DNA from: Niveispirillum lacus
GTDB taxonomy: Bacteria > Pseudomonadota > Alphaproteobacteria > Azospirillales > Azospirillaceae
Assembly (NCBI RefSeq): GCF_002251795.1
Contig: NZ_NOXU01000031.1
Coordinates: 248,001 to 312,000 of the forward strand
Length of the DNA: 64,000 nt
Reading direction: 5' to 3'
In this document: one piece after another, positions 9,407 through 18,497 of the stretch
Layout: the number at the start of each line of letters is the position of its first letter
How positions within the stretch are numbered: position 1 is the stretch's first letter
The notes under the pieces: generated by a model
Database searches by the model: none
Seen by the model: only the letters and a program-made list of their open reading frames with translations
Told to the model about the DNA's origin: nothing
Translations under genes and position numbers: made by a program

Positions 9407-9692
9407 ATTCGTCCTGGCTCCAGGGGTGGTGACGCGGCCCCTATATAGACATTGAAAGGCCGGCTGGGGAGACCTTCATAACACGATTGCAACATGCGCA
9501 GGGACCTTCGCACAGGGCCTATGCCTGACGGGTGGGGAGCCGCCTATCTGTGCTGTGAAAAATCGTCTCGTCAGCAACGGTTGGGCGTGAGAGCAAGGGA
9601 GTTGAGAAGTGCCTGGACCTGAACGGGCACCATCGGTCGCGTCACCGCAGGATGACGGGGCCGCACACGCCATGTCCAAGGAGACAGCAATC

Positions 9693-10934
9693 ATGACCAC
9701 CGAGTCCCCCGCCCTTGCTGTGACGCTGGCCGATATCAAGGAGGCCGCGCAGGCCCTGGCCGGCCATATCATGGAGACGCCCTGCGTGCCGTCGCGCACC
9801 CTGTCGCATCTGACGGGAGCCGAAATCTGGGTGAAGTTTGAGAATTTGCAGTTCACGGCAGCGTTTAAGGAACGCGGCGCGTTGAACAAGCTGCGCAAGC
9901 TGACCACGGCGGAACGGGCGCGGGGTGTGGTGGCCATGTCGGCCGGCAATCATGCGCAGGGTGTGGCCTATCATGCCGGACGTCTGGGTATACCCGCCAC
10001 CATCGTCATGCCAGAAGGCACCCCCTTCACCAAGGTGGAACGCACAGAGGAACATGGGGCACGGGTCGTACTGAAAGGGGCGGTCCTGGCCGAGGCGGCG
10101 GCGGAAGCCGAGCGCCTGAGCCAGGAAGAAGGCTTGGTCTTTGTGCATCCTTATGATGATGTGGATGTCATCGCGGGGCAGGGCACGATCGGCCTGGAAA
10201 TGCTGATGGCGGCCCCGCATCTGGATACGCTGGTTGTGCCGGTGGGCGGCGGCGGGCTGATCAGCGGTATCGCCGTGGCCGCCAAGGCCCTGAATCCGGC
10301 CATTCGGATCATCGGCGTCGAGGTGGAAGCCTACCCGGCCATGGTCCAGGCCCTCAAGGGCGAACCGATCCAGGTGGGTGGCGACACTATCGCAGAAGGC
10401 ATTGCGGTGAAGAATGTCGGTGCCAAGACATTGGAGATCTGCCGCGCCCTGGTCGATCAGGTCGTGCTGGTTCCTGATGTGGCGGTGGAAGAGGCCGTGG
10501 CCTTGTTCTTGAACATCGAGAAGACCGTGGCGGAAGGGGCGGGTGCCGCAGGGCTGGCGGCGGTCCTGACCCATCCGCAGATGTTCCAGGGATCGAAGGT
10601 CGGTCTGGTCCTGTGCGGGGGCAATATCGACAGCCGCCTGCTGGCCCAGGTGATCATGCGCCAGTTGGTCCGCGAAAGCCGCCTGATCGCCGTCCGTATC
10701 GCCATCCCGGACCGGCCCGGCGTGCTGGCCCGGATCACCGGTCTGGTGGGTGAAGCCGGTGGCAATATCATCGAAGCCTCGCACCAGCGCCTGTTCACGA
10801 CCACCACTGTCAAGGCCACCGACATCGACCTGACCATCGAGTGCCGATCCAAGCGCCATGCCGAACGCGTCCTGGAGACGCTGCGCACACGCGGCGGGTT
10901 GCAGGTGCAGGTTCTGGCGGGCGGGGTGGAGTGA
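9693..10934 (+). CDS. ilvA: Threonine ammonia-lyase with ACT domain
   Basis: This PLP enzyme deaminates threonine to 2-oxobutyrate, the entry to isoleucine synthesis or threonine breakdown. The 413-residue protein has the PLP lysine at Lys59 in FTAAFKERGA and the phosphate-binding glycine loop PVGGGGLISG near residue 185. A single ACT domain at about 330-405 (IPDRPGVLARITGLVGEAGGN) suggests allosteric control. The length and single ACT domain fit the shorter TdcB/IlvA subgroup, so the biosynthetic or catabolic role is not fixed. The start at 9693 is chosen for the AAGGAGA site nine bases upstream; the longer frame to 9609 is less likely. Confidence 0.92.
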   Translation: MTTESPALAVTLADIKEAAQALAGHIMETPCVPSRTLSHLTGAEIWVKFENLQFTAAFKERGALNKLRKLTTAERARGVVAMSAGNHAQGVAYHAGRLGIPATIVMPEGTPFTKVERTEEHGARVVLKGAVLAEAAAEAERLSQEEGLVFVHPYDDVDVIAGQGTIGLEMLMAAPHLDTLVVPVGGGGLISGIAVAAKALNPAIRIIGVEVEAYPAMVQALKGEPIQVGGDTIAEGIAVKNVGAKTLEICRALVDQVVLVPDVAVEEAVALFLNIEKTVAEGAGAAGLAAVLTHPQMFQGSKVGLVLCGGNIDSRLLAQVIMRQLVRESRLIAVRIAIPDRPGVLARITGLVGEAGGNIIEASHQRLFTTTTVKATDIDLTIECRSKRHAERVLETLRTRGGLQVQVLAGGVE

Positions 10935-10977
10935 TATGGAGCCTGTCAGGTGAGTGCGCGCTCCGCACAGCCTGTCT

Positions 10978-11373
10978 TCACGCCGCCCGCACAATCTCCA
11001 CGCCCACGGCTTCACATTCCTCGAAAGCGTCGAGTTTTTCGAGGCGAATCAGGGCGGTCAGGACGCGGTTGGGGGACAGCAGGGCCGCAGCCAGCCGTTC
11101 GGCCAGGCATTCCAGCAGATTGGTATGGCCTTCTGTCACGATGCGGCTGGCCGTTTCCACAAGGGCCGCATGGGTCCAGGGGGCGGGGTCGTCCGGCGCC
11201 AGGGCCAGTTCCAGGTTGAGGCGCAGGCGCTGTGGCTTCACATGTTCGTAATCATAGATGCCGATCAGCGTCGTGACCACCAGATCGCGCACAACCAGCA
11301 CCACCTGTCCGGCGTCGCGCGGCGGCGCGGCGGGGGCGGGGTGGGGCACGGGGCGGAGCTGCGGCTGCGTCAT
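10978..11373 (-). CDS. folB: Dihydroneopterin aldolase family protein
   Basis: The 131-residue protein matches FolB, which converts dihydroneopterin to 6-hydroxymethyl-dihydropterin in folate synthesis. The conserved patterns are VRDLVVTTLIGIYDYEHVKPQRLRLNLEL at about 30-58 (key block GIYDYEHVKPQ), a lysine in IRLEKLDAFEE, and the central ECLAERLA helix. The position usually held by Glu in GxxxxE is Asp here. The start at 11373 removes an Arg/Pro-rich extension that has no family counterpart. It converges on ilvA, with a gap of about 40 bases. Confidence 0.82.
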   Translation of the reverse strand: MTQPQLRPVPHPAPAAPPRDAGQVVLVVRDLVVTTLIGIYDYEHVKPQRLRLNLELALAPDDPAPWTHAALVETASRIVTEGHTNLLECLAERLAAALLSPNRVLTALIRLEKLDAFEECEAVGVEIVRAA

Positions 11374-11546
11374 GCGCCTTCGTCTATCATTGGGACCGGG
11401 TGGCGGCAAGCGACGGGGACGCCGGGGCAGACCCGACGCTTTCACGGGCGGACGGCCTTTAGAGCCCATCCTTTCGGTGCGGTGGTGCTTCTTGCCTTCG
11501 AGAGATAGAGTGCGCGACACTCAGTCAAAGGCATACGGGGACACTC

Positions 11547-12074
11547 ATGCGTTACGAACAGGATGCGGCACAGAGGGCGACGGTATTGCGACATTTGTCG
11601 CAATCGCTCGCCGGTGCTGTCGCCCTGTTTGAAAAGCATGAGCATGTCAAGCTGGCCACCTTTCCGGATTTTAAGAAAGCGCGCGCCCGCTATCTGGAAA
11701 TCCAAGCATTGATCTTCACCATTACCGACAAGGCGGAGGAAGCGCCCAATCGTGGAGTTCCGGCCGATCTGAAAGGATGGTTGATCCGCATGCGGTTGCG
11801 CGGCATCGCCAGCTTCACCCGCATGAGCCTCAGTTTCTTCCGCGACCCGCCGGAGCTGCTGATCCATGCGCTGGGTGCTTATGACATCCTGCAAGAGGAA
11901 CGCGACGGGCTGATGAGCCTGCTGAATGATTTTGACATGATGCTCATGGAAGCGGCATTGGACGACAAGACCTCCATGGAACTGGACAAGGTCCGGGGCC
12001 AGATGGAGGAGATTGTCGTACTGCTGGACAAGCATCTAAAGGGCGCGCCAGCGGCGCTGCGCACCTTCGACTGA
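11547..12074 (+). CDS. Hypothetical helical protein, 175 residues
   Basis: No domain was recognised. The sequence is almost all helical, with amphipathic stretches and a conserved-looking core RMRLRGIASFTRMSLSFF around residues 80-97. It has no signal peptide or membrane helix. It diverges from folB, with only 173 bases between the two start codons. Codon use and length suggest a real gene, but I cannot assign a role. Confidence 0.65.
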   Translation: MRYEQDAAQRATVLRHLSQSLAGAVALFEKHEHVKLATFPDFKKARARYLEIQALIFTITDKAEEAPNRGVPADLKGWLIRMRLRGIASFTRMSLSFFRDPPELLIHALGAYDILQEERDGLMSLLNDFDMMLMEAALDDKTSMELDKVRGQMEEIVVLLDKHLKGAPAALRTFD

Positions 12075-12137
12075 TCGACAACACCAGGACACAGCGTCCC
12101 GATGGGTAGAACTTATCAGGGGCTGGCGTTTCAGTGC

Positions 12138-14162
12138 TTATCCCGCGGCGCGGGCCCGTTCGACCAGGAACCGGTCCTCAAATTCAGCCGCAGGCAGGGG
12201 ACGGGAGATCAGGAACCCCTGGATCGTCTGGCACCCCATGTCGCATAGCCAGTCCCGCTGCGGCTCCGTCTCCACCCCCTCTGCCACAATCTCCAGACCC
12301 AGGCGTTGACCCAGTTCGAGAATGGTGGCGGGGATGGCCACATCGTGCGGCACCGTCTGCATAAAGCCACGGTCGATCTTCAGCACTGTCAGCGGAATAC
12401 GCCGCAGATGGGAAAGGGAGGAATAACCCGTGCCAAAATCATCAATAGCCATGCCGACGCCGATGTCGCGCAGGACCCGCAGCATGGCGAAGTCGCCCGT
12501 CGCCGCCGTCATGGCCACGGTTTCTGTAATCTCAAGCGTCAGCAGATGTGCCGGCAGCCCGGATTTGGCCAGGGCAACGCGGACACGGTTGGGAAAATCG
12601 GCATCGGCCAGTTGCCGCGGGCTGACATTGATGGCGACCGGCAAATCACCATGCTGGCGCCGCCAAGCCGCGGCTTGCCGGCAGGCTTCCCCCAGGACCC
12701 AGTCGCCGATCGGGCCAATCAGTCCCGTTTCTTCCGCCACCGGGATAAAATCGCCGGGGGCGACATAACCCTCGTCGGTCTTCCAGCGCAGAAGCGCCTC
12801 TGCACCCCGCAGAAGCAGGCTGCGCGGGTCCATCTTGGGTTGGTAAAACAGTTCGAATTCGCCGCGCAGTTCAGCCGCGCGTAACCGCGCCTCGGTCCGC
12901 AGGCGCGACATGGCCTGTTCCGACATTTCAGCCGAAAACATCCGCCAGCACCCGGTGCCCGCGGCCTTGGCGGCATACATGGCGACGTCGGCACAGCGGA
13001 GGATCTGCCGCGCGTCCTGTCCGTCACTGGGCCACAGCGAGATGCCGATAGACGCACTGGGATGCAGTTGATGGCCATCCAGATCCAGCGGTCGGGCCAG
13101 GGTCGCCAGAATACGATCCGCGACCTGAATTGCCTCTTTCGGTTCCCGCACTTCTTCGACCAGCACCAGGAATTCATCCCCGCCCAGGCGTCCAACCGTG
13201 TCAGAATGGCGCAGCGTTTCGGCAAGGCGCTGGGCGATACCTTGCAGCATACGGTCGCCCATATCATGCCCGAGGCTGTCATTCACATGCTTGAAACGAT
13301 CAAGGTCGAGGAACAGCACTGCCAGCCCCCGCTTCGTCCGCCGTGCCCGCGACAGCGCATGTTCCAACCGTTCCAGCAGTAGTGCGCGGTTGGGCAGTTC
13401 AGTTAGCGGGTCACGGGTGGCCAGTTGCCGCAATTGCCCCTGGCTTTCATCCAGCTTATCCAGTGTTTCGTTGATCCGTTGGGTCAGACGGCCCAACTCG
13501 TCCCGTTCATGCCCTGGTGGCACCGTCACCCGGGTATCACGGGGATTATCCGGGTCGATGCCGGCCACCGCCTGTTCCAGTTCTACCAATGGCCGGGTCA
13601 GGAAACGGTGAAACACCCAGGTCAGCATCAGGCCCAGCAGAATATTGCGCACCAGGCCGCCCAACAAGGAAGAGCCGACAAAGGCGATGTAGTCAGCGGA
13701 CACCAGCGCCATGTCGAGATCAATGCGCAGAAGACCGATCGGGGGTTTTTCCCGGCCATCATCCTGTGGACGATAAAGAATCCGGGTTCCGCGTGCCAGA
13801 TCGCCGAAAACCAGCCGCCCGATGGTGCTGTTGCCCGCTGTGCTGGCGGGCAGGGCGCGATGGTGCGCCCAAAGAGGCTGGTCATCGGAAATCCGGATTT
13901 CGATGCCGGCGATGGCACCAATTGACAGCGCCGAATTGCCGATTTGCTGAGCCAGCGCCTCGTCCACGTTCCAGGCGGCCGCAGCAGCGCTGCCTTCCAT
14001 CAGGTCGAGCATCTGTTCGACCAGTTCACTGGCCTTGCCCCGTTCACGCCATGTTGCCCAGGCGACTTCCAGCCCGCTTAGGAACAGCCCGATGATACAG
14101 GCAGCCAGGACGGCCCGCGCCGCCTGTCTTGCCGCCAAAGAATTGCCCAGCCCCTTCAGCAT
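12138..14162 (-). CDS. Membrane GGDEF-EAL c-di-GMP signalling protein
   Basis: The 674-residue protein has an N-terminal membrane helix (about 13-35), a periplasmic sensor loop of roughly 130 residues, a second membrane helix (about 163-185) and a HAMP-like linker with PLVELEQAV. A GGDEF domain follows (intact GGDEF motif near residue 330 in RLGGDEFLVL), then an EAL domain (AEALLRW near residue 455, DDFGTGYSSL and a conserved VAEGVET near the end). Both active-site signatures are intact, so it could make and break cyclic di-GMP. No ligand-binding family was recognised in the periplasmic part. It is monocistronic. Confidence 0.92.
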   Translation of the reverse strand: MLKGLGNSLAARQAARAVLAACIIGLFLSGLEVAWATWRERGKASELVEQMLDLMEGSAAAAAWNVDEALAQQIGNSALSIGAIAGIEIRISDDQPLWAHHRALPASTAGNSTIGRLVFGDLARGTRILYRPQDDGREKPPIGLLRIDLDMALVSADYIAFVGSSLLGGLVRNILLGLMLTWVFHRFLTRPLVELEQAVAGIDPDNPRDTRVTVPPGHERDELGRLTQRINETLDKLDESQGQLRQLATRDPLTELPNRALLLERLEHALSRARRTKRGLAVLFLDLDRFKHVNDSLGHDMGDRMLQGIAQRLAETLRHSDTVGRLGGDEFLVLVEEVREPKEAIQVADRILATLARPLDLDGHQLHPSASIGISLWPSDGQDARQILRCADVAMYAAKAAGTGCWRMFSAEMSEQAMSRLRTEARLRAAELRGEFELFYQPKMDPRSLLLRGAEALLRWKTDEGYVAPGDFIPVAEETGLIGPIGDWVLGEACRQAAAWRRQHGDLPVAINVSPRQLADADFPNRVRVALAKSGLPAHLLTLEITETVAMTAATGDFAMLRVLRDIGVGMAIDDFGTGYSSLSHLRRIPLTVLKIDRGFMQTVPHDVAIPATILELGQRLGLEIVAEGVETEPQRDWLCDMGCQTIQGFLISRPLPAAEFEDRFLVERARAAG

Positions 14163-14383
14163 CGCCCTCCCCGGAGGCTTCGCGTCGGCCGTTTATCCGG
14201 CGACACCGTTCAGGTCCCCGTAAGGGGTAGCATGACAGTATTGCGGTAATTCGCGGTCGCCATCATGCCCGAAAACCGGTCGGACTGTACAAGCAATTAT
14301 TGGGCAAGCGGTCAGAACTTCGCCAAACAACTTTTGCGTCATTACCTCAAAGATTTCTTCTTCCTTTTTTCGCAGCAAAACAA

Positions 14384-14412
14384 AAAGGGCCGGCCCACTG
14401 GGCCGACCCTTT
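14384..14412 (-). terminator. Intrinsic terminator of the 64-residue gene
   Basis: On the minus strand a stem of 13 nearly perfect pairs (AAAGGGTCGGCCC with GGGCCGGCCCTTT) closes a three-base loop and is followed by TTGTTTTG. It lies 38 bases after the stop codon of the small gene at 14450-14644. Confidence 0.87.
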
Positions 14413-14449
14413 GATAGACAAACGCAGTGTCCCGGCAGGGGCCCGCTGG

Positions 14450-14644
14450 TTAGGAAGCCGTTTTCAGCTTGCGGAACTGTGCCCACATGGGTGAGGGATT
14501 CTTGTCCAGGTCAAACGCGCGGGTGTTCTTGGGGTCCAAACCCTGGCGGCGGCATTCCAGCGCGAAGATGTTGGTGTTGGCCGGGTCCAGGCCCAGTTCG
14601 GTGCAGGCGGTATTAAAAGCGTTCTGGAAATCGGCGCTGCTCAT
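14450..14644 (-). CDS. Small hypothetical protein, 64 residues
   Basis: The 64-residue protein begins MSSADFQNAFNTACTELGL and has repeated short patterns around GLDPANTNIFALE and GLDPKNTRAFDLD, suggesting two copies of a short helical unit. No known domain was recognised. It is supported as a gene by its own strong terminator and by a purine-rich site before the ATG (GAAGGTGACAAG). No signal peptide or membrane helix is seen. Confidence 0.65.
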   Translation of the reverse strand: MSSADFQNAFNTACTELGLDPANTNIFALECRRQGLDPKNTRAFDLDKNPSPMWAQFRKLKTAS

Positions 14645-14930
14645 CTTGTCACCTTCGCAGGTTGAACGATCTTCGGGTCCATCGGGCCGGTCCGGTGTCG
14701 GTCAACAGCTCCAGGCCGTCTTCCTTCACGCATCGCAGCATCGCCGGCCATTACGGCCGAATTGCGAAGCCTTTGATCCAAAACGATGGCATTCACATGA
14801 TCAGATCAAATCATCGGGGTATCTGTTGCAACAGCGAACAATGCATAGCGGACCCTTTTGCGTCGCGGGATGATTGTGTGCTGCCCAGGCCCCGGTTGTT
14901 GAATGGACCGACAGCGATTATGGTCCGGTC

Positions 14931-16397
14931 ATGAGCACACGACCCTTGCCCTTTGTCCTAGCGTTGGACCTGCCCGATCCGCTGGCGGCGTTTGCCGTCC
15001 TGGCGGGGGAGAGGGGCGCTATGCTGCTGGATGGCGCAGCAGCGGAGGGGGCGCGTGCGCAGTACACGATTCTGGCTGCCGATCCGTTCAGTTGGATCGA
15101 AGCGGCCAGCGACGGCACCGTGAGGCGTGATGGAGCCCTGCTGTCGGTGGACCCCTTCACCGCACTGGAACAGGCACTCGTACCGTTTTCTCGGCCGGTT
15201 CCCCCTGGCCTGCCCGCCTTTACCGGCGGCGCAGTCGGGGTGATGGGGTATGAGTTGGGGCGTCATCTGGAACGGTTGCCGACCCCGCACCGCACCGGTA
15301 TCCATCTGCCCGATATGGCCTTTGGCCTGTATGACACGGTCGCAGTGATCAGTCATGCCGAGAATCGGGCCTGGGTACTGTCGGGGGCAGAGCGCGAGGC
15401 TGATGAGGCGTGTCGCCCTGCCAGGGCCAGGGTGTTGGCCCAGGCGCTGCACGATCGGCTTACCGCTGCCCCGGCCTTGGCGCGCGACACGGGCGACGGT
15501 CTGTTGCGGCGGCCCGGTTGGGGGGCCGAGCTGTCGCCCGCTACCTATCGTGACCGTGTCGTGCGTATTCTCGACTATATCCGGGCCGGTGATATCTATC
15601 AGGCCAACATGACCCAGCGCTTCCTGGGCCGATTGCGATCCGGAGTGACCGCCTGGGATGTGTATCGCCGGCTGCGCCCCCGGACGGCAGCGCCGTTTTC
15701 TGCCTATTTGAACCTGGGACAGGGCCGGGCAATTGCGTCGGGATCGCCGGAACGGTTTTTATCGCTGACCGCCGGTGGCGCCATCGAAACGCGGCCCATC
15801 AAGGGCACCCGCCCCCGCCATGCCGATGCTGCGCGCGATGCGGCCCTGGCTGCCGAACTATTGTTGTCGGAGAAGGACCGGGCGGAAAATCTGATGATCG
15901 TGGACCTGCTGCGCAATGACCTGTCGCGGGTGGCGCAGATCGGATCGGTAAAGGTGCCCAGTCTGTGGGGCCTGGAAAGCTACCGCACCGTGCATCACCT
16001 GACCTCTGTCGTCACGGGCCGGTTGAAGCCGGGCCTGGGCCCCGTCGATTTGTTGCGCGCCAGTTTCCCCGGCGGGTCGATCACCGGCGCGCCCAAGATA
16101 CGGGCCATGGAGATCATCCATGAGCTGGAACCTGCCCGGCGCGGCCCCTATTGCGGATCGGTAATGTGGATCGGCTGGGATGGCGCCATGGACAGTTCCA
16201 TCATCATCCGTACCGCCGCGATGTCGGGCGACAAGGTGCAGGTGCAGGCGGGCGGCGGCATCGTGGCCGACAGCGAGCCGGAGGCCGAGTATCAGGAGAG
16301 CCTGACCAAGGCCAAAGCCATCCTGACCGCTCTGGACCCCGCCATGGCCTGGCCCCCCGCTATTGCGGCGGATGAGGCGGGGGAGCAGGCGGCATGA
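14931..16397 (+). CDS. pabB: Aminodeoxychorismate synthase component I
   Basis: The 488-residue enzyme makes 4-amino-4-deoxychorismate from chorismate and ammonia for folate synthesis. The chorismate-binding domain has GDIYQANMTQRF, PIKGTRPR, DRAENLMIVDLLRNDLSRV and FPGGSITGAPKIRAMEII. Lys in PIKGT is the hallmark of PabB rather than anthranilate synthase, which has PIAGT. No glutaminase domain is fused, so a separate PabA must supply ammonia. The ATG at 14931 has no clear ribosome-binding site; GTG codons at 14874-14877 are an alternative. The stop overlaps pabC by four bases. Confidence 0.93.
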   Translation: MSTRPLPFVLALDLPDPLAAFAVLAGERGAMLLDGAAAEGARAQYTILAADPFSWIEAASDGTVRRDGALLSVDPFTALEQALVPFSRPVPPGLPAFTGGAVGVMGYELGRHLERLPTPHRTGIHLPDMAFGLYDTVAVISHAENRAWVLSGAEREADEACRPARARVLAQALHDRLTAAPALARDTGDGLLRRPGWGAELSPATYRDRVVRILDYIRAGDIYQANMTQRFLGRLRSGVTAWDVYRRLRPRTAAPFSAYLNLGQGRAIASGSPERFLSLTAGGAIETRPIKGTRPRHADAARDAALAAELLLSEKDRAENLMIVDLLRNDLSRVAQIGSVKVPSLWGLESYRTVHHLTSVVTGRLKPGLGPVDLLRASFPGGSITGAPKIRAMEIIHELEPARRGPYCGSVMWIGWDGAMDSSIIIRTAAMSGDKVQVQAGGGIVADSEPEAEYQESLTKAKAILTALDPAMAWPPAIAADEAGEQAA

Positions 16398-17143
16398 GTG
16401 TCATCTGGCTGAACGGTGATTTTGTGGCTGCCGAAAAGCCAGCTCTGTTGGGCCATGATCGCGGTTTCACCTTGGGTGACGGCCTGTTTGAGACCATCGC
16501 CGTCAAAGCCGGCGTGCCCCTGCGTCTGGATGCCCACCTGAAACGCCTGCGCGACGGGGCAGACTTTCTGGGCTTGGCTGTGCCGGCGTCTGACCAGGCC
16601 CTGCACGACGCCATTCTGGGTCTTCTGGGGGCGAACGGCATGGGGGGGGAAGCAGCGGTGCGTCTCACCCTGACCGCCGGTCCCGGCCCACGGGGCCTGC
16701 CACGGCCAGAGGTCGCCGCCCCCACCCTGATGCTGGCTGCCGGCCGTATCCCGGCAGAGGCCCCGCCCGCGAAACTGATTATCGCACGGACCACCTGCCG
16801 CAACGAGAAATCACCCTTGTCGCGGCTGAAAACGCTGAACTATCTCGACAGTATCATCGCCCGGCGGGAGGCGGTTGCGCGCGGGGCCGATGATGCCGTG
16901 ATGCTGAACAGCCAGGGGCGCGTGGCGGAAGCCACCGCCGCCAACCTGTTCTTGTCGCTGAACGGGCGTTGGGTCACGCCGGCCGTGGCCGAAGGCGCCT
17001 TGCCTGGCACCATGCGCGCGGCGCTGATCAAGAACTGGCGGGCGGAGGAACGGGCGGTGACCGTGGAGGAACTGCGCCGCGCCGACGACATGGTCCTGAC
17101 CAACGCGCTGGGCCTGCGTAAGGTGGCGCGGGTACTGGGTTGA
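16394..17143 (+). CDS. pabC: Aminodeoxychorismate lyase (class IV aminotransferase fold)
   Basis: The 249-residue PLP protein matches the class IV aminotransferase family: GHDRGFTLGDGLFETI near the N terminus, and the PLP lysine in SRLKTLNYLDSI. Later comes the conserved GRVAEATAANLF and the TNALGLRKV close to the end. Directly after pabB and overlapping it by ATGA, it most likely cleaves aminodeoxychorismate to 4-aminobenzoate. D-amino-acid or branched-chain aminotransferases share the fold, but context favours PabC. Confidence 0.9.
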   Translation: MSVIWLNGDFVAAEKPALLGHDRGFTLGDGLFETIAVKAGVPLRLDAHLKRLRDGADFLGLAVPASDQALHDAILGLLGANGMGGEAAVRLTLTAGPGPRGLPRPEVAAPTLMLAAGRIPAEAPPAKLIIARTTCRNEKSPLSRLKTLNYLDSIIARREAVARGADDAVMLNSQGRVAEATAANLFLSLNGRWVTPAVAEGALPGTMRAALIKNWRAEERAVTVEELRRADDMVLTNALGLRKVARVLG

Positions 17144-17158
17144 TGCCCTATCGGCGTG

Positions 17159-18406
17159 TCATCTGGCGCGATAGGTCAGGCTGTCATCCACGGCAAAAGA
17201 CACAAGACAGCCGCGATGGCCGGTTGGCAGACGGTCCCGCCGGCAAAGGATGATGTGGCTGTCATCCGAGCAGATATATTTCACAGCCTCTTCCAGCAGG
17301 GACAGAGAGAACCAGCGACCGGGGCATAGTCGTTTTCCCATGCCGAACGGCAGGTAGCGGAAGCCTTTGGCCGCATCGGGGTCCAGAAAACGCTCTGGCA
17401 TGAATTTGCGGGGCATGTCCCAATGATCCGCCTTGCGGTGTAGCGCGTAAGTGGAGATCACGAATTCGCCGGATGCCCCCACAGGACACTTGCTGTCTTT
17501 TCCATCCGACACTTGCTCGTAGCCGAATTGCCGGAAGGGTGGATAAAGCCGCAGCACCTCCATCACGAAGCAGCGGGCGAAATCAGGATCATCATGGATC
17601 TGCCGTTGGTACTGGGGTCGGGCCGCCAGACAGAGCAGTGCCGATCCCAGCGCGGAGGACAGGCTGAAGGAGGCGACCAGCATGCTGGTCACTTCGCCAT
17701 TCACCTGCGCCTGGGTCAGCTTGCCCTGGTTGCGCAGGTCCAGCAGCGTGGACAGCCATGACCCCTCACGCGGGACCGCCTGTACTGCGATCAGTTTTTC
17801 CAGTTTCTGAGAGATGCGCTGCATGTAGCGCGTGCGCCGGAAAAACAGCCATTCCAGAGCATAGAGCAGCGGGCGCAGCAGAAGCCGGTGCAGGTTCAAC
17901 GAATACATCAACCCTTCCAGCACCATGGGCCGGGTCGCATGCCGGAAACGGGTCTTGCGGATATAATCGTCCAGAGGTGGAAGAGGATCGATCTTCAGCA
18001 CCTTGTCCAGCATCGCGCGGTAGGTTTCCCGGATCAGTTCGTCCGAAACATTCACCGTCACCGGTCCTGAACCGGGGGCCGGCGTGGGCAGGGCCGCTGT
18101 CAGGATCGCCCGCGCCATCGTTGGTGTGGTGCCATCCATGGGAAGGTGGGGCAGGAACAGCGGCTTCAGCCAGCGGACATGGTCATCCTCGCTGACCACC
18201 AGGGAATTCCGGCTGAGATGGAATTCCGCAATCATGGTTCGGACCAGCCGCGAGCGTGTGAAGCGTGTGCGCGCATATTCCGCGATCCGGCGAGGATCGG
18301 AACTATACTCAACACGCAGCCGACCCAAGGGCGATTGATAGTACCCGTCCTTCACGCGCGACTGAAACAGATCGACAATGGTCTTGCTCAGGGGCGGAGG
18401 TTTCAT
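17159..18406 (-). CDS. Cytochrome P450 with atypical I-helix, downstream of the borosin-like gene
   Basis: The 415-residue protein has the P450 landmarks: the ExxR of helix K (Glu283 and Arg286 in MEVLRLYPP), a PERFLDPDA meander, and the heme loop FGMGKRLCPG with ligand Cys361. The I-helix is unusual: where most P450s have an A-G-x-(D/E)-T-T pattern it reads A245-S-F-S-L-S, so both the acid and the threonine used in oxygen activation are missing. That is known in some peroxygenase-like or otherwise atypical P450s. The start at 18406 has an AGAGCAGG site. It lies 92 bases after the methyltransferase fusion gene on the same strand, so it may modify the same product; that is inference. Confidence 0.9.
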   Translation of the reverse strand: MKPPPLSKTIVDLFQSRVKDGYYQSPLGRLRVEYSSDPRRIAEYARTRFTRSRLVRTMIAEFHLSRNSLVVSEDDHVRWLKPLFLPHLPMDGTTPTMARAILTAALPTPAPGSGPVTVNVSDELIRETYRAMLDKVLKIDPLPPLDDYIRKTRFRHATRPMVLEGLMYSLNLHRLLLRPLLYALEWLFFRRTRYMQRISQKLEKLIAVQAVPREGSWLSTLLDLRNQGKLTQAQVNGEVTSMLVASFSLSSALGSALLCLAARPQYQRQIHDDPDFARCFVMEVLRLYPPFRQFGYEQVSDGKDSKCPVGASGEFVISTYALHRKADHWDMPRKFMPERFLDPDAAKGFRYLPFGMGKRLCPGRWFSLSLLEEAVKYICSDDSHIILCRRDRLPTGHRGCLVSFAVDDSLTYRAR

Positions 18407-18449
18407 TGCCTGCTCTTTATGCACAGTGAACGAGTGCCGGATTGGCCGA

Positions 18450-18469
18450 GGGAGACATTCCCGTCTCCC
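18450..18469 (-). other. Intercistronic hairpin between the borosin-like gene and the P450 gene
   Basis: A perfect seven-base-pair stem (GGGAGAC with GTCTCCC, six-base loop) lies in the 91-base gap between the two minus-strand genes. No U-run follows, so it is more likely an mRNA processing or stability element than a terminator. Confidence 0.4.
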
Positions 18470-18497
18470 CCGACCGATCCGTTCCGGGTGACGCCCG

